Below are positions 20,400-29,627 of a stretch of DNA of 64,000 nt, piece by piece. Position numbers and translations under genes: made by a program. Position 1 is the first letter of the stretch. Each line of letters opens with the position of its first letter. The stretch spans positions 476,719 through 540,718 of the forward strand of contig NZ_FMZZ01000002.1 of NCBI RefSeq assembly GCF_900101685.1, read 5' to 3'. The notes below the pieces were generated by a model, which saw only the letters and a list, made by a program, of their open reading frames with translations, was not told where the DNA came from and searched no databases. The DNA is from Actinokineospora iranica (GTDB lineage: Bacteria; Actinomycetota; Actinomycetes; Mycobacteriales; Pseudonocardiaceae).

Positions 20400-20778
20400 G
20401 GCCCGCCGCCGTCCATATCTGGTCGAGCCGCACGATCATGACCGGCACCACGAGCGCCCCGACGACCAGCACCGCCGTGCCCCACCGGGTGCGCTCGGCC
20501 AGCGACCAGAACACCGCGACGGGCAGGATCAGCAGCGCGCCCAGCAGGTAGCCCGCGAACGACAGCCCCGCCACCTCGTGCTCGGCGCCTGCCAGCTTGA
20601 CGAACCCGGCGACCGCCTGCCCGAGCAGCCCGAGTTCCAGCAGGCCGAGCAGCCCCAGATAGAGCTGCCCGTCGCGGCGGTCCAGCGGGAGCGGGCGGTT
20701 GAGCAGCACCAGGACCAGCGCCCAGAGCGCGGCGCCCACGGCCACCCAGATCAGGGCGGTGGACAGCGGTTCGATCAT
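20392..20778 (-). CDS. Small integral membrane protein
   Basis: This 128-residue protein has four predicted helices (TALIWVAVGAALWALVLVLL, LGLLGLLELGLLGQAVAGFV, LSFAGYLLGALLILPVAVFW, GTAVLVVGALVVPVMIVRL). ATG 20778 begins just before the first helix, with a weak GAGG site upstream. It is the first gene of a two-gene unit with the membrane protein downstream. The function is unknown; some proteins of this shape are annotated only as conserved membrane proteins. Confidence 0.75.
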   Translation of the reverse strand: MIEPLSTALIWVAVGAALWALVLVLLNRPLPLDRRDGQLYLGLLGLLELGLLGQAVAGFVKLAGAEHEVAGLSFAGYLLGALLILPVAVFWSLAERTRWGTAVLVVGALVVPVMIVRLDQIWTAAGRG

Positions 20779-20938
20779 CGCGGTGGACCTCGTGCGGGTG
20801 TGGCGGCCAGCGGGCTGCCCGAAAGCGTCGCACGCCGCACCGCACGCCACCCGATCGGGGCCACGCCGCCGTCACGTGGGCCACCACGTTGACGACGTAC
20901 CGGTCAACGGACGCGGCGCCGGACTGGATGAGGTGACG

Positions 20939-21064
20939 ATGCTGCCCGACGAGGTGCGCGGCCATCTGCTCGACTGCCTGACGGCTCCCGAGCGCCTGCC
21001 CGACGCCCTGCCCGCGCTGCGCGAGGCCGCAGCCGCGCTGCCCGCCGAGGAACCTGTGCGGTAG
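20939..21064 (+). CDS. Possible small acidic helical protein
   Basis: A 41-codon frame starts at ATG 20939 (or GTG 20933) after GGATGAGG. It encodes a Leu/Ala/Glu-rich peptide, MLPDEVRGHLLDCLTAPERL onward, that should be a single long helix. Third positions are strongly GC, as in real local genes. I do not recognise it. It could be a tiny gene or the leftover start of a larger lost gene. Confidence 0.35.
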   Translation: MLPDEVRGHLLDCLTAPERLPDALPALREAAAALPAEEPVR

Positions 21065-21407
21065 GCGGGTGCGCTCCTTCTTTCCCACTGGCAGCAGGCA
21101 AAGCGAGGGTGAGTGCCAGGCAGGTCGCGGGGCGGCCTGGCGGATGCGCGGGGTGCTGGGTGGGCAAACCGCCGGGTGGGTGAATCCGCGCGCGGCCAGA
21201 CAGGTGGGGATCGGCCAGACAGATGGGAGACCATGCCTGCGGGCTTGGCAGCGGAGAAGACCTGTCGGATGGCCCAATAGCGGCAGGTGGGGGCAAGCGG
21301 CATCGCGTCGAACCGTGCCCTGCGAAGGAGCCTTTGTTCGCCCGTTTCGCCGCCCCACGGCCCCACACCAAAGCCCACCCGCCCTGGGGGACCGTCCCTG
21401 ATCCATC
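21065..21407. other. Non-coding gap with a short direct repeat
   Basis: No convincing gene lies here. GGCCAGACAGGTGGGGAT and GGCCAGACAGATGGGAGA occur close together (21196-21230), a near-perfect direct repeat. Copy B of the dispersed repeat follows. Confidence 0.4.
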
Positions 21408-21462
21408 CTATCGTCGCAGGTCAGCGGGGGGGAAAGAGGGGGCGGCTGGCCGGTGGATAACT
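21408..21462. repeat. Dispersed ~54-bp repeat, copy B
   Basis: This copy begins CTATCGTCGCAGGTCAGCG and ends GGTGGATAACT. It matches copy A (8615-8667) over its whole length with a few substitutions and indels. It lies ~40 bp past the 3' end of the minus-strand SDR gene, the same relative position as copy A to the P450 gene. Confidence 0.7.
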
Positions 21463-21500
21463 CGCCGTCGTAGGGGACGTGGCGGGTTCCTTGGTGGAGG

Positions 21501-22244
21501 TCAGCGGGGCATTCGACGCCAGAGGGGGCGGGGTAGCAGGCGTAGGCAGAAGAACAGGGGGCGCAGGGGCCAGGGGACCCACACCTCTCCCCTGCCCCGC
21601 TGTAGTGCGCTCACCGTCGCCTTGGCCACCTGGGTCGGGGTGCTTGACAGGGGGGCGGGGGACATTCCGCTGGTCATCCGGCCCACTACGAAGCCGGGAC
21701 GGACCAGGAGCAGGCGAACACCGCTGCCGTGCAGTGCGTCGGATAGGCCGCTGGCGAAGCCGTCCAGGCCCGCCTTGGCCGAACCGTAGACGTAGTTGGC
21801 CCGTCGGACGCGGATGCCCGCTACCGAGGAGAAGACCACCAGGGTGCCGCTTCCCTGCCGCCGCAGGAGGTTTGCCAGGTGGGTGAGGACGCTGACGTGG
21901 GCTACGTAATCAGTGTGCACGATCTTGACAGCATGTGCTGCGTCGCGTTCGGCTTGGGGTTGGTCGCCTAGGATGCCGAAGGCGAGCACCACCGCGTCGA
22001 CGGGGGCGTGGGCGGACATGATGTCCGTCAACACCGCCTCGTGGGTGGTGAGGTCGTCGGCGTCGAACTCGACTCGGCTCACCTTGGTCGCGCCCGCCTG
22101 GCGTAGGGCGGCCTCTTCGGTGTCCAGGTCGTCGGATCGCCGGGCGGCCAGGACGACCGTGGTGGCGCCTGCCGCCACCAGGCGTCGGGCGACGGCTGTT
22201 CCGATCTCGCTGCGGCCGCCGAGGACCACCACCGTTGCGATCAT
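21501..22244 (-). CDS. SDR-family reductase (DprE2-like)
   Basis: This 247-residue short-chain dehydrogenase has an N-terminal nucleotide site VVVLGGRSEIGTAVARRL, FSSVAG with the catalytic Ser, and YVYGSAKAG (YxxxK). The GGRSEIG pattern and the C-terminal hydrophobic RPLFFCLRLLPRPLW segment resemble decaprenylphospho-ribose 2-epimerase subunit DprE2, which helps make the arabinose donor for the cell wall. No DprE1 gene adjoins, so the DprE2 name is tentative. ATG 22244 was chosen because the Rossmann motif follows directly. Confidence 0.75.
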   Translation of the reverse strand: MIATVVVLGGRSEIGTAVARRLVAAGATTVVLAARRSDDLDTEEAALRQAGATKVSRVEFDADDLTTHEAVLTDIMSAHAPVDAVVLAFGILGDQPQAERDAAHAVKIVHTDYVAHVSVLTHLANLLRRQGSGTLVVFSSVAGIRVRRANYVYGSAKAGLDGFASGLSDALHGSGVRLLLVRPGFVVGRMTSGMSPAPLSSTPTQVAKATVSALQRGRGEVWVPWPLRPLFFCLRLLPRPLWRRMPR

Positions 22245-22754
22245 TCCGCCCAGTGTGCCGTCCCCGCGGATGCCACGATCAGGCGGGCCGTTCACCACTT
22301 CGTCGCAGTGCAGTACAAGATCGAGTGATAGATCCACTCAATGACTACTGCAGGTCTGCACCGGGGCCGAATCGGGTGGTTTGACAGTGGTTATCACCAG
22401 CCCATTCGGGGACTGTACGGCCACAAAATTCCGGTGCTAGCTTCGACCCGTTCGACAACCGAAGGCGGCGAAACGACATCTCGAGCACTCAACGGCGATC
22501 TCGAGACGACGGCGATCCAGAGGCAGATCCATAAACGACACTGGGGCAGGGACACTGGGGGCAGGGCCAAACCGGCAGCCTGCGGCATCCCGGTTCCGCA
22601 TCCTACCCGAAATCCCCCATTCCCCTTCCCCCGGACATGGCCGCCTGCCTGGCCACGCCCACAACCGGCACGCCCACCCACCCGGTCACCGGACGGACCC
22701 GCTCTCAAACAGATCTTCGGCAAGCACAAGCACAACAGGATTGGCGGTAGCACA
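22245..22754 (+). promoter_or_regulatory. Leader/promoter region of the encapsulin operon
   Basis: These 510 bases separate the SDR gene from the first shell gene. The frame of the shell gene is open through most of it, but residues encoded there lack family similarity and the codon bias drops. It probably holds promoters for both directions. I cannot pick a reliable -35/-10 pair. Confidence 0.35.
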
Positions 22755-22757
22755 GTG
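22739..22757 (+). promoter_or_regulatory. Conserved start-proximal element before shell gene 1
   Basis: GATTGGCGGTA (22739-22749) stands 5 nt before GTG 22755. The same 11 bases stand 6 nt before the second shell start (24185-24195). GGCGGT may serve as a weak ribosome site, but the longer identity suggests a duplicated or selected translation-control element. Confidence 0.5.
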
Positions 22758-24155
22758 ACCGATACCCTGCCCCCCATCGACCGCGACGGGGCCGCGCCAC
22801 AGCAGAGCCTGGGGACCGCGGCGGCACGGAATCTGGCCACCACGACCAAATCCGTCCCGCAGATGCAGGAGATCACCTCCCGCTGGCTGCTGCGCGTCCT
22901 GCCCTGGACCCACGTCGGCGGCGGCACGTACCGGGTCAACCAGCGCCGCACCTACCTCGTCGGCGACGGCCGCATCACCGTGGACCGCACGAACGCACAC
23001 GCCCGCGTTGTTCCCGGCGACCTGCGGGAACTGACGTTCCTGCGCGACTTCGACGATGACGAGGACACTTTCGCCACGATCGCCGGGCTGTTCACCCAGG
23101 AGGAGTACGCCCCGGGCGACACGCTGGTCGAGTGGGGCCACGCCGAGGACCGGTTCCTGATCATCGCGCACGGCAAGGTCGAGAAGCACGCCGCGGGCGA
23201 GTACGACGACGAGCCCGTGGTGGACGTCCTCGCCGACGGCGAGTACTTCGACCAGTGGGGCCTGGTCGAAGAGCGCATCTGGGACTTCACCGCCCGCGCG
23301 GCCACCAGGACCACCGTGCTCGCGCTGCGCCGCGCCGACTTCCAGAACCTGCTGGAGCGCAACGACGCCCTGCGCGCGCACGTCGAGGCCGTCATCGCGG
23401 CGGGCGTCGACGACAGCGGCGGCGAGGTCCCGATCGATCTCGCCGCGGGCCACGAGGGCGAGGTGGAGCTGCCCGGCACGTTCGTGGACTACGAGGAGTT
23501 CCCCCGCGAGTACGAGCTGAGCGTCGCGCAGACCGTCCTGCGCGTCCACACCCGCGTCGCCGATCTCTACAACCAGCCGATGGACCAGGTCGAGCAGCAG
23601 CTGCGGCTGACCATCGAGGCGCTGCGCGAGCGCCAAGAGCACGAACTGGTCAACAACCCCGAGTTCGGCTTGCTGCACAACGCCGACGTCCGGCAGCGCA
23701 TCCGCACCCGCACCGGCCCGCCCACTCCGGACGACATGGACGAGCTGCTCGCCAAGGTGTGGAAGGACCCGTCGGTCATCCTGGCCCACCCGCGCGCGAT
23801 CGCCGCGTTCGGCCGCGAGTGCAGCAAGCGCGGCATCTATCCATCCAATGTGGACATCGGCGGGCACAAGGTCCCGGCCTGGCGCGGCATTCCGGTGCTG
23901 CCGTGCAGCAAGATCCCGATCAGCGACACCCGCACGACCTCGATCATGCTCATGCGCACCGGCGAGGCGGCCCAGGGCGTGATCGGCCTGCACCAGGTCG
24001 GCCTCCCCGACGAGTACGAGCCCGGCCTGTCGGTGCGGTTCATGGGGATCAACGACAAGGCCGTCACCTCGTACCTGGTGAGCGCCTACTACTCGGCGGC
24101 GGTGCTGGTCCCCGACGCCCTGGGAATCCTCGAAGACGTCCAGATCGGCCTCTGA
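22755..24155 (+). CDS. Family 2B encapsulin shell protein 1
   Basis: This is a shell subunit of 466 residues with the HK97-like fold, expected to self-assemble into a protein nanocompartment. The family signature near the N-terminus, [20 protein letters not shown] then WLLRVLPW, is identical in the second shell protein. Residues ~105-215 form the cyclic-nucleotide-binding-like insertion that defines family 2B. The C-terminal half is the capsid core ([65 protein letters not shown]). In the insertion the phosphate-binding cassette reads GEYFDQWGL, so the GE seen in the partner is replaced. GTG 22755 is chosen by analogy with the second gene. It is the first gene of the operon. Confidence 0.92.
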   Translation: MTDTLPPIDRDGAAPQQSLGTAAARNLATTTKSVPQMQEITSRWLLRVLPWTHVGGGTYRVNQRRTYLVGDGRITVDRTNAHARVVPGDLRELTFLRDFDDDEDTFATIAGLFTQEEYAPGDTLVEWGHAEDRFLIIAHGKVEKHAAGEYDDEPVVDVLADGEYFDQWGLVEERIWDFTARAATRTTVLALRRADFQNLLERNDALRAHVEAVIAAGVDDSGGEVPIDLAAGHEGEVELPGTFVDYEEFPREYELSVAQTVLRVHTRVADLYNQPMDQVEQQLRLTIEALRERQEHELVNNPEFGLLHNADVRQRIRTRTGPPTPDDMDELLAKVWKDPSVILAHPRAIAAFGRECSKRGIYPSNVDIGGHKVPAWRGIPVLPCSKIPISDTRTTSIMLMRTGEAAQGVIGLHQVGLPDEYEPGLSVRFMGINDKAVTSYLVSAYYSAAVLVPDALGILEDVQIGL

Positions 24156-24184
24156 CCCAGCGCCGCACCGATTTCCGACTTACC

Positions 24185-24204
24185 GATTGGCGGTATCACG
24201 CGTG
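24185..24204 (+). promoter_or_regulatory. Conserved start-proximal element before shell gene 2
   Basis: GATTGGCGGTA at 24185-24195 precedes GTG 24202 by 6 nt, matching the element before shell gene 1. The intergenic gap between the shell genes is only 46 bp, so they are one transcript and this element most likely acts in translation. Confidence 0.5.
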
Positions 24205-25599
24205 ACCGGTCTCCTCGACCCCGATGTCACCCAGCACCAACAGCAAAGCCTGAGCACCTCGGCCGCGCGCAATCTGGCCACCACCACCAAGTCCGTCCCG
24301 CAGATGCAGGAGATAACCTCCCGCTGGCTGCTGCGGATGCTGCCCTGGGTCGAGGCCAGGGGCGCCGCGTACCGGGTGAACCGGCGGCTGACCTACACCC
24401 TCGGCGACGGCCGGGTCAGCTTCACCAACGTCGGGGCCGAGATCTCGATCGTCCCGCCGGAGCTGCGGGAACTGTCGCTGCTGCGCGGTTTCGACGACGA
24501 CGAGGCGCTGGCGGAGCTGGCGGGCCGCTTCACCCAGCGCGAGTTCGGCCCCGGCGAGGTGATCGTGCGCGGCGGCGAGCCTGCCGACACGCTGCACCTC
24601 ATCGCGCACGGCAAGGTGACCAAGTTCGCCCCGGGCCACTACGACGACGAGGCCGCGGTCGCCATCCTCGCCGACGGCGAGTACTTCGGCGAGCGCGCCC
24701 TGATCGACCAGGACACCACCTGGGAGCACACTGTCCGGACGAACACGTCCTGCACGGTGATGACCCTGTCCCGGCAGGAGTTCCTGGCGCTGCAGGAGCG
24801 GTCCCCCGAGCTGCGCGAGCACGTGGAGCTGATCCGCGCGATGCCGCAGCCGCCGCGGAACAAGCACGGCGAGGCCGAGATCGCGCTGGCGGCAGGCCAC
24901 CGCGGCGAGGTCGAGCTGCCGGGCACGTTCGTGGACTACGAGATGAGCCCGCGCGAGTACGAGCTGAGCGTCGCGCAGACCGTGCTGCGGGTCCACACCC
25001 GCGTCGCCGACCTCTACAACGACCCGATGAACCAGGTCGAGCAGCAATTGCGGCTGACCATCGAGGCGCTGCGCGAGCGCCAAGAGCACGAACTGGTCAA
25101 CAACCGCGACTTCGGCCTGCTGCACAACGCCGACCTGCGCCAGCGCATCCACACCCGCGAGGGCGCGCCCGGCCCGGACGACCTCGACGAGCTGCTCTCC
25201 CGCAGGCGCCGGTCGGACTTCTTCCTCGCCCACCCGCGGGCCATCGCCGCATTCAGCCGCGAGTGCAACCGGCGCGGCCTCTACCCGGCCACCACCGAGG
25301 TGCAGGGCAGGCCGGTGATGGCCTGGCGCGGGGTGCCGCTGCTGCCCTGCGACAAGATCCCGATCAGCGACACCAACACGACCTCGATCATCGTCATGCG
25401 GACCGGCGAGTCCGACCAAGGGGTGATCGGCCTGCACCAGACCGGCATCCCGGACGAGTACCAGCCGGGCCTGTCGGTGCGGTTCATGGGCATCAGCGAC
25501 AAGGCGGTCATGTCGTACCTGGTCAGCGCCTACCACAGCGTGGCGGTTCTGGTCCCCGACGCGCTCGGCGTTCTGGAAAGCGTCCAAATCGGACGGTAG
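24202..25599 (+). CDS. Family 2B encapsulin shell protein 2
   Basis: The 465-residue paralogue of shell protein 1 has the same N-terminal signature and nearly identical capsid segments ([38 protein letters not shown]). Its insertion domain (~residues 100-205) keeps a more canonical cyclic-nucleotide phosphate-binding cassette, GEYFGERAL, followed by an Arg downstream ([10 protein letters not shown]). Two-shell family 2B systems are known, and the partners probably co-assemble. GTG 24202 matches the start context of gene 1; the upstream TTG at 24187 is less likely. It is followed by a hairpin and the polyprenyl synthase. Confidence 0.92.
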   Translation: MTGLLDPDVTQHQQQSLSTSAARNLATTTKSVPQMQEITSRWLLRMLPWVEARGAAYRVNRRLTYTLGDGRVSFTNVGAEISIVPPELRELSLLRGFDDDEALAELAGRFTQREFGPGEVIVRGGEPADTLHLIAHGKVTKFAPGHYDDEAAVAILADGEYFGERALIDQDTTWEHTVRTNTSCTVMTLSRQEFLALQERSPELREHVELIRAMPQPPRNKHGEAEIALAAGHRGEVELPGTFVDYEMSPREYELSVAQTVLRVHTRVADLYNDPMNQVEQQLRLTIEALRERQEHELVNNRDFGLLHNADLRQRIHTREGAPGPDDLDELLSRRRRSDFFLAHPRAIAAFSRECNRRGLYPATTEVQGRPVMAWRGVPLLPCDKIPISDTNTTSIIVMRTGESDQGVIGLHQTGIPDEYQPGLSVRFMGISDKAVMSYLVSAYHSVAVLVPDALGVLESVQIGR

Positions 25600-25662
25600 A
25601 TGTGATGACCGGACTGTGGTGATCGGGTACTGATCCCGTCGTTCACCCGCCAGGCCCACCTT

Positions 25663-25695
25663 GACGTTCCCGGCCGGTTCCCGGCCGGGAACGTC
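25663..25695 (+). terminator. Intercistronic hairpin between shell and cargo genes
   Basis: GACGTTCCCGGCCGG (25663-25677) pairs perfectly with 25681-25695 across a TTC loop. It lies 63 nt after the shell 2 stop and 28 nt before the polyprenyl synthase start. It may partly terminate transcription or stabilise the upstream mRNA, lowering cargo relative to shell. Confidence 0.75.
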
Positions 25696-25723
25696 CACAA
25701 GAGACCGCAGAAGGGACCGAATC

Positions 25724-26770
25724 GTGCTGCCCACCGTCGAGGTGCAACCACCAGGGCATGGCTCCGCGCGGGAAGTGCTCGCGCACAGCCGGACCCTGTT
25801 GGACCCGGCCCTGCGCGCGGCCGTCGACACGCTGCCCGAGTCGATGCGCCACGTCGCCGGATACCACTTCGGCTGGTGGGACGAGCAGGGCCGCGCCGCG
25901 ACCGCGGACAGCGGCAAGGCGGTGCGGCCCGCGGTCGTGCTCACCGCGGCGAAGGCCGTCGGCGGCACGCAGGCCGAGGCGCTCCCCGCCGCCGTCGCGG
26001 TGGAATTGGTGCACAACTTCACTCTGCTGCACGACGACGTGATGGACGGCGACCGCACCCGCAGGCACCGGCCCACGGCGTGGAGCGTCTTCGGCCTCGG
26101 CAGCGCCATCCTCGCCGGTGACGCGCTGCTCACCCTCGCCTTCGACGTCCTGGCCCGCAGCGACCACCCGAACGCCCAGGAGGGGGCCCGCATCCTGTCC
26201 GCTGCGGTCCTGGCCGTCCAGGACGGCCAGGCCGCCGACCTGGCCTTCGAGAAGCGCGCCGACGTCGGCCTGGCCGAGTGCGTGCGGATGGCCGAGGGCA
26301 AGACCGGAGCCCTGCTGGGCTGCTCGGCCGCTCTCGGCGCCCTGTTCGGCCGGGCCGCGCCCGACCAGGTCGACCACCTGCGCGGCTACGGCGAATGCCT
26401 CGGCCTCGCGTTCCAGCTCGTGGACGACCTGCTCGGCGTCTGGGGCGACCCGTCGGCCACCGGCAAACCGGTGTACTCGGACTTGGAGAACCGCAAGAAG
26501 TCCGTGCCCGTGGTGGCCGCCCTGGCCTCGGAGACCACCGCGGCCCGCGAACTCGGCTCGCTCTACCACCGCAAGGCGTCGCTCTCGGCGGCCGAACTGG
26601 TGCGCGCAGCGGAGCTCATCGAGCGCGCGGGCGGGCGGAGCTGGACCCAGACCCGGGCGAACACCCTGCTCTCCGACGCCATCGACCACCTCCGGGCGGC
26701 CCGCCCGACCCCGGACGCCGAGGCCGAGCTCACCGCCCTGGCCGAGCTGGCCTGCCACCGAGACCACTGA
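25724..26770 (+). CDS. Polyprenyl diphosphate synthase, likely encapsulin cargo
   Basis: This 348-residue trans-isoprenyl diphosphate synthase condenses IPP with allylic diphosphates. Both aspartate-rich motifs are present: [10 protein letters not shown] (~residues 104-113) and [13 protein letters not shown] (~232-244). The KAVRPAVVL motif binds IPP, and [10 protein letters not shown] sits before the second Asp motif. The N-terminal ~35 residues before the first helix are Pro/Gly/His-rich and could carry the cargo-loading signal, but they are short. GTG 25724 has AAGGGA 8 nt upstream. The position directly after two family 2B shell genes is that of the known polyprenyl-transferase cargo class. 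Product chain length cannot be read safely. Confidence 0.9.
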   Translation: MLPTVEVQPPGHGSAREVLAHSRTLLDPALRAAVDTLPESMRHVAGYHFGWWDEQGRAATADSGKAVRPAVVLTAAKAVGGTQAEALPAAVAVELVHNFTLLHDDVMDGDRTRRHRPTAWSVFGLGSAILAGDALLTLAFDVLARSDHPNAQEGARILSAAVLAVQDGQAADLAFEKRADVGLAECVRMAEGKTGALLGCSAALGALFGRAAPDQVDHLRGYGECLGLAFQLVDDLLGVWGDPSATGKPVYSDLENRKKSVPVVAALASETTAARELGSLYHRKASLSAAELVRAAELIERAGGRSWTQTRANTLLSDAIDHLRAARPTPDAEAELTALAELACHRDH

Positions 26771-26886
26771 TCCCCCCTTGTCCCCCTTGCGCCCTGGTCC
26801 CCCCTTGCCCGACCCGGCAGGCCGTCGCGCCGCCGTCACTGGTGACTGTCACATCCGAACTGTGCTATCCGAGGAGATCCGAGTCG

Positions 26887-28176
26887 ATGACCGCAACTCC
26901 AGCGCTGGGCCCGTCCGACCCGCTGCCCGCGGGTGCCGTCCTTGTCGCCCGGGAGTTGCAAGGCATCACTGGCGCCGCTGAGGCCGATGCCGCCGTGCTC
27001 AGGTGTCCGGCCGCGGTGCTGGTGGAGGGCGAGTTGCGCAGACAGGGCGTGCGCAGCGTCGGCGGCGTCGTGGACATCACCGCGGTCCGGCAGAACATGG
27101 ACACCACCTGGGTGACCCTCGGCGACGGCGGAACCGGCCTGGGCGTGGTCGTGCGCGGCGGCGACCGGCGGGCCCGGCTCGCGGCCCGCTCGGCGATGGG
27201 CGCGTGGCTGGCGGCCAGCGGCCCGCGCAAGGTGGTCCTGGCCGCGCCGCGCTCGTTCTGCGCCGGGATCGAGCGGGCCGTGGACGTGGTCGAGAACGTG
27301 CTGGAGCAGCGCGAGGGGCCGGTGTACGTGCGCAAGCAGATCGTGCACAACACGCACGTGGTGTCCGACCTGGAGTCCCGCGGCGCGATCTTCGTCGACG
27401 ACCTGGACGACGTCCCGGACCACGCGACCGTGATCTTCTCCGCGCACGGCGTGTCCCCCGCCGTGCGGGCGGAAGCCGCCGAGCGCGGCATGGAGGTCAT
27501 CGACGCGACCTGCCCGCTGGTCACCAAGGTGCACGCGGAGGCCCGCCGGTTCGCCGGTCGCGGCGACACGGTCGTCCTCATCGGCCACGCCGGGCACGAG
27601 GAGGTCGAGGGCACCCTGGGCGAGGCGCCGGAGCGCACGGTCCTGGTGGAGTCCGTGGACGACGTGCTGGCCCTCGACGTGCCCGACCCGCTGCGGGTGT
27701 CATACCTGACGCAGACGACCCTCGCGGTGGACGAGACCGCCGACATCATCGCGGCCCTGCGCGCCCGGTTCCCCGCCCTGCGCGCCCCCGGCTCAGACGA
27801 CATCTGCTACGCCTCGACCAACCGGCAGGAGGCGCTGCGCGATATCGCCAGCGCCGCCGATTTGGTTCTGGTGGTCGGGTCGGCCAATTCGTCCAACTCG
27901 CTGCGGCTGGTCGAACTGGCCCGCCGCCAGGGCACCCCGGCCTACCTTGTCGAGGACGCCCGGGACATCCGGCCGGACTGGCTGATCAACAACCGGATCG
28001 TCGGCATCACCGCTGGCGCGTCCGCGCCGCCCCGCCTGGTGGACGAGATCGTCGAGGCGCTGCGCGGCCTGGGTCCCACCGAGGTCACCGAACACGAGAC
28101 GAGCCGGGAGACCCTCCAGTTCACGCTGCCCGCGGGCGCTAGGAATGCGGGCAGGTGTCCCGATACTCCGAGATGA
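26887..28176 (+). CDS. ispH: 4-hydroxy-3-methylbut-2-enyl diphosphate reductase with N-terminal extension
   Basis: This iron-sulfur enzyme makes IPP and DMAPP in the last step of the MEP pathway. The IspH domain covers residues ~115-415. Its three cluster Cys are in [18 protein letters not shown] and [11 protein letters not shown], with [14 protein letters not shown] and SAHGVSP also present. The first ~110 residues ([20 protein letters not shown] onward) are an additional domain that standard IspH proteins lack. ATG 26887 has GAGGAG ~8 nt upstream, and the extension has normal local codon use, so it looks real. The gene follows the polyprenyl synthase by 116 bp and probably feeds it. Its 3' end overlaps the convergent esterase gene by 38 bp. 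Confidence 0.9.
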   Translation: MTATPALGPSDPLPAGAVLVARELQGITGAAEADAAVLRCPAAVLVEGELRRQGVRSVGGVVDITAVRQNMDTTWVTLGDGGTGLGVVVRGGDRRARLAARSAMGAWLAASGPRKVVLAAPRSFCAGIERAVDVVENVLEQREGPVYVRKQIVHNTHVVSDLESRGAIFVDDLDDVPDHATVIFSAHGVSPAVRAEAAERGMEVIDATCPLVTKVHAEARRFAGRGDTVVLIGHAGHEEVEGTLGEAPERTVLVESVDDVLALDVPDPLRVSYLTQTTLAVDETADIIAALRARFPALRAPGSDDICYASTNRQEALRDIASAADLVLVVGSANSSNSLRLVELARRQGTPAYLVEDARDIRPDWLINNRIVGITAGASAPPRLVDEIVEALRGLGPTEVTEHETSRETLQFTLPAGARNAGRCPDTPR

Positions 28177-29008
28177 GCTGGCTCGGGCTCGGCGCCGGGC
28201 ACAGGAACTTCTCATAACGCGTGTCGTCGTCCACGAAACGCTTCAACCAGGACACCGTGAAAGTGCCGACCGTCGGTGTGGCGGAATTGACGACGAAATG
28301 GTCCGCCTCGTTCATTTCCAGATAAGCTTTCTCGCCGCCGAGGCTCTGGTAAAACGGCTCGGCGTGCGCGCCCACCGAGGCGATCGCGTCCCGCTCGGCG
28401 CCGACCACCAGCGTCGGCACCCGCACCCGCGACCAGTCCTTGCTGGTGCTCCACGGCGCCAGCGGCACCGCCGCCCGCAGGCCGGGCCGCTTCGCCGCGG
28501 CGGACAGCGCCCCGCCGCCGCCCATCGAGTGCCCCATCACCGCGAGCCGCGCCGGGTCCACCCTGGCCTTGGCGGCACTGGACCCGGTCAGGTAGTCCAG
28601 CGCCGCGAGCAGCTGCGTTCCCCGCGACTCCGGCTGGTCGAACCGGGTGTTCGTGTCGATGGTGATCACCACGAACCCGTGCGAGGCGAGCCGGGGCCCC
28701 AGCCAGGCGACGGCGCTCTGCGACTCCACGTAGCCGGGGGCCACGGCGATCCCCGCGAACGTCCCCTGGCTGTCGTCCGACGGGTAGTAGACCGTGCCGC
28801 CGCCGAACCCGTGGCCCGCGGGCACCGCGGCCCGGGTGACGGCGAACGGCCCGGCGTCGGCGGCCAGCGCGTCGGCGGTCGGCTCTGGTCCCCGCTGGTA
28901 CGGGTTCTCGTCGGCGAACGCCTCGGTGCCGACCAGCGTTCCCGCCGTGAGCAACACAGCGGTAGCCACACCTAGCGCGCGCTTTCCGAGTTGAGCGGAA
29001 AGAGACAT
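28139..29008 (-). CDS. Secreted polyester hydrolase of the cutinase / PET-hydrolase family
   Basis: This 289-residue secreted serine esterase has a signal peptide ([19 protein letters not shown], then [16 protein letters not shown]). The mature enzyme closely follows actinobacterial cutinases such as LCC and TfCut2. It has the NPYQRGPxPT start, [17 protein letters not shown], nucleophile [28 protein letters not shown] with the substrate-site Trp, Asp in VGAERDAIA, His in [10 protein letters not shown], and a C-terminal Cys pair (FLCP and DTCPHS) that would form the stabilising disulfide. Family members hydrolyse cutin, triglycerides and some polyesters. ATG 29008 follows GGGGAGC. Activity on PET is inferred from family only. 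Confidence 0.9.
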   Translation of the reverse strand: MSLSAQLGKRALGVATAVLLTAGTLVGTEAFADENPYQRGPEPTADALAADAGPFAVTRAAVPAGHGFGGGTVYYPSDDSQGTFAGIAVAPGYVESQSAVAWLGPRLASHGFVVITIDTNTRFDQPESRGTQLLAALDYLTGSSAAKARVDPARLAVMGHSMGGGGALSAAAKRPGLRAAVPLAPWSTSKDWSRVRVPTLVVGAERDAIASVGAHAEPFYQSLGGEKAYLEMNEADHFVVNSATPTVGTFTVSWLKRFVDDDTRYEKFLCPAPSPSQLISEYRDTCPHS

Positions 29009-29147
29009 GGCAGGGCTCCCCGACGTTGAGCGTCTCGTGATGTTCGCCCACCGTAAAACACTCGGACATGCCGGGGAAATGGCGCGGCCACAAGAGCTCA
29101 CAAAGCGACAAACCGCAGGGCAGGGCTTGTCACGTAGGCCAAACGGC

Positions 29148-29627
29148 CTAGCGTGGTCGCGGGCCGATCCGGCTGGTCACCGCCAGCCGGTTGAACGCGT
29201 TGATCACCGTCACCGCCCAGACCAGCTGCGCGAGCTCCGGCTCGGAGAACTCGGCGGCGGCTGTGGCGTAGACCGCGTCGGGCACCCGGGTCTCGGCCAG
29301 CAGCGTGATCGCCTCGGTCAGCGCCAGGGCGGCCCGCTCACGTGCGGTGAACAGGCCGCTCTCCCGCCACACGGGCAGCGCGTGCAGCCGCCGGGTGTCC
29401 TCGCCGTGCCCGGCGGCCTCGCTGGTGTGCAGGTCGACGCAGAACGCGCAGCCGTTGAGCTGCGAGGCCCGCACCCGCACCAGCGCGACGAGCCCAGCGG
29501 CCAGCCCAGCCTCGACGGCCTGGCGCTCGGCGGTGACGTGCAGGTCGATCAGCTTCTGGTACAGCTCCGGTGCGGCCGACGTCACAGCCACCCGAGGGCG
29601 GGCCAGGTCGGTTCCCGGGCCACTCAT
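29148..29627 (-). CDS. AhpD-like carboxymuconolactone decarboxylase family protein
   Basis: The 159-residue protein has the CMD/AhpD fold. The redox-active motif NGCAFCVDLHTSEA gives CxxC plus the conserved His, and the helical C-terminal part includes ARERAALALTEAITLL. Such proteins are peroxidase partners or small redox enzymes. Its ATG overlaps the stop of the AMP-binding enzyme (ATGA), making it the last gene of the left biosynthetic operon. The exact role is unknown. Confidence 0.85.
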   Translation of the reverse strand: MSGPGTDLARPRVAVTSAAPELYQKLIDLHVTAERQAVEAGLAAGLVALVRVRASQLNGCAFCVDLHTSEAAGHGEDTRRLHALPVWRESGLFTARERAALALTEAITLLAETRVPDAVYATAAAEFSEPELAQLVWAVTVINAFNRLAVTSRIGPRPR

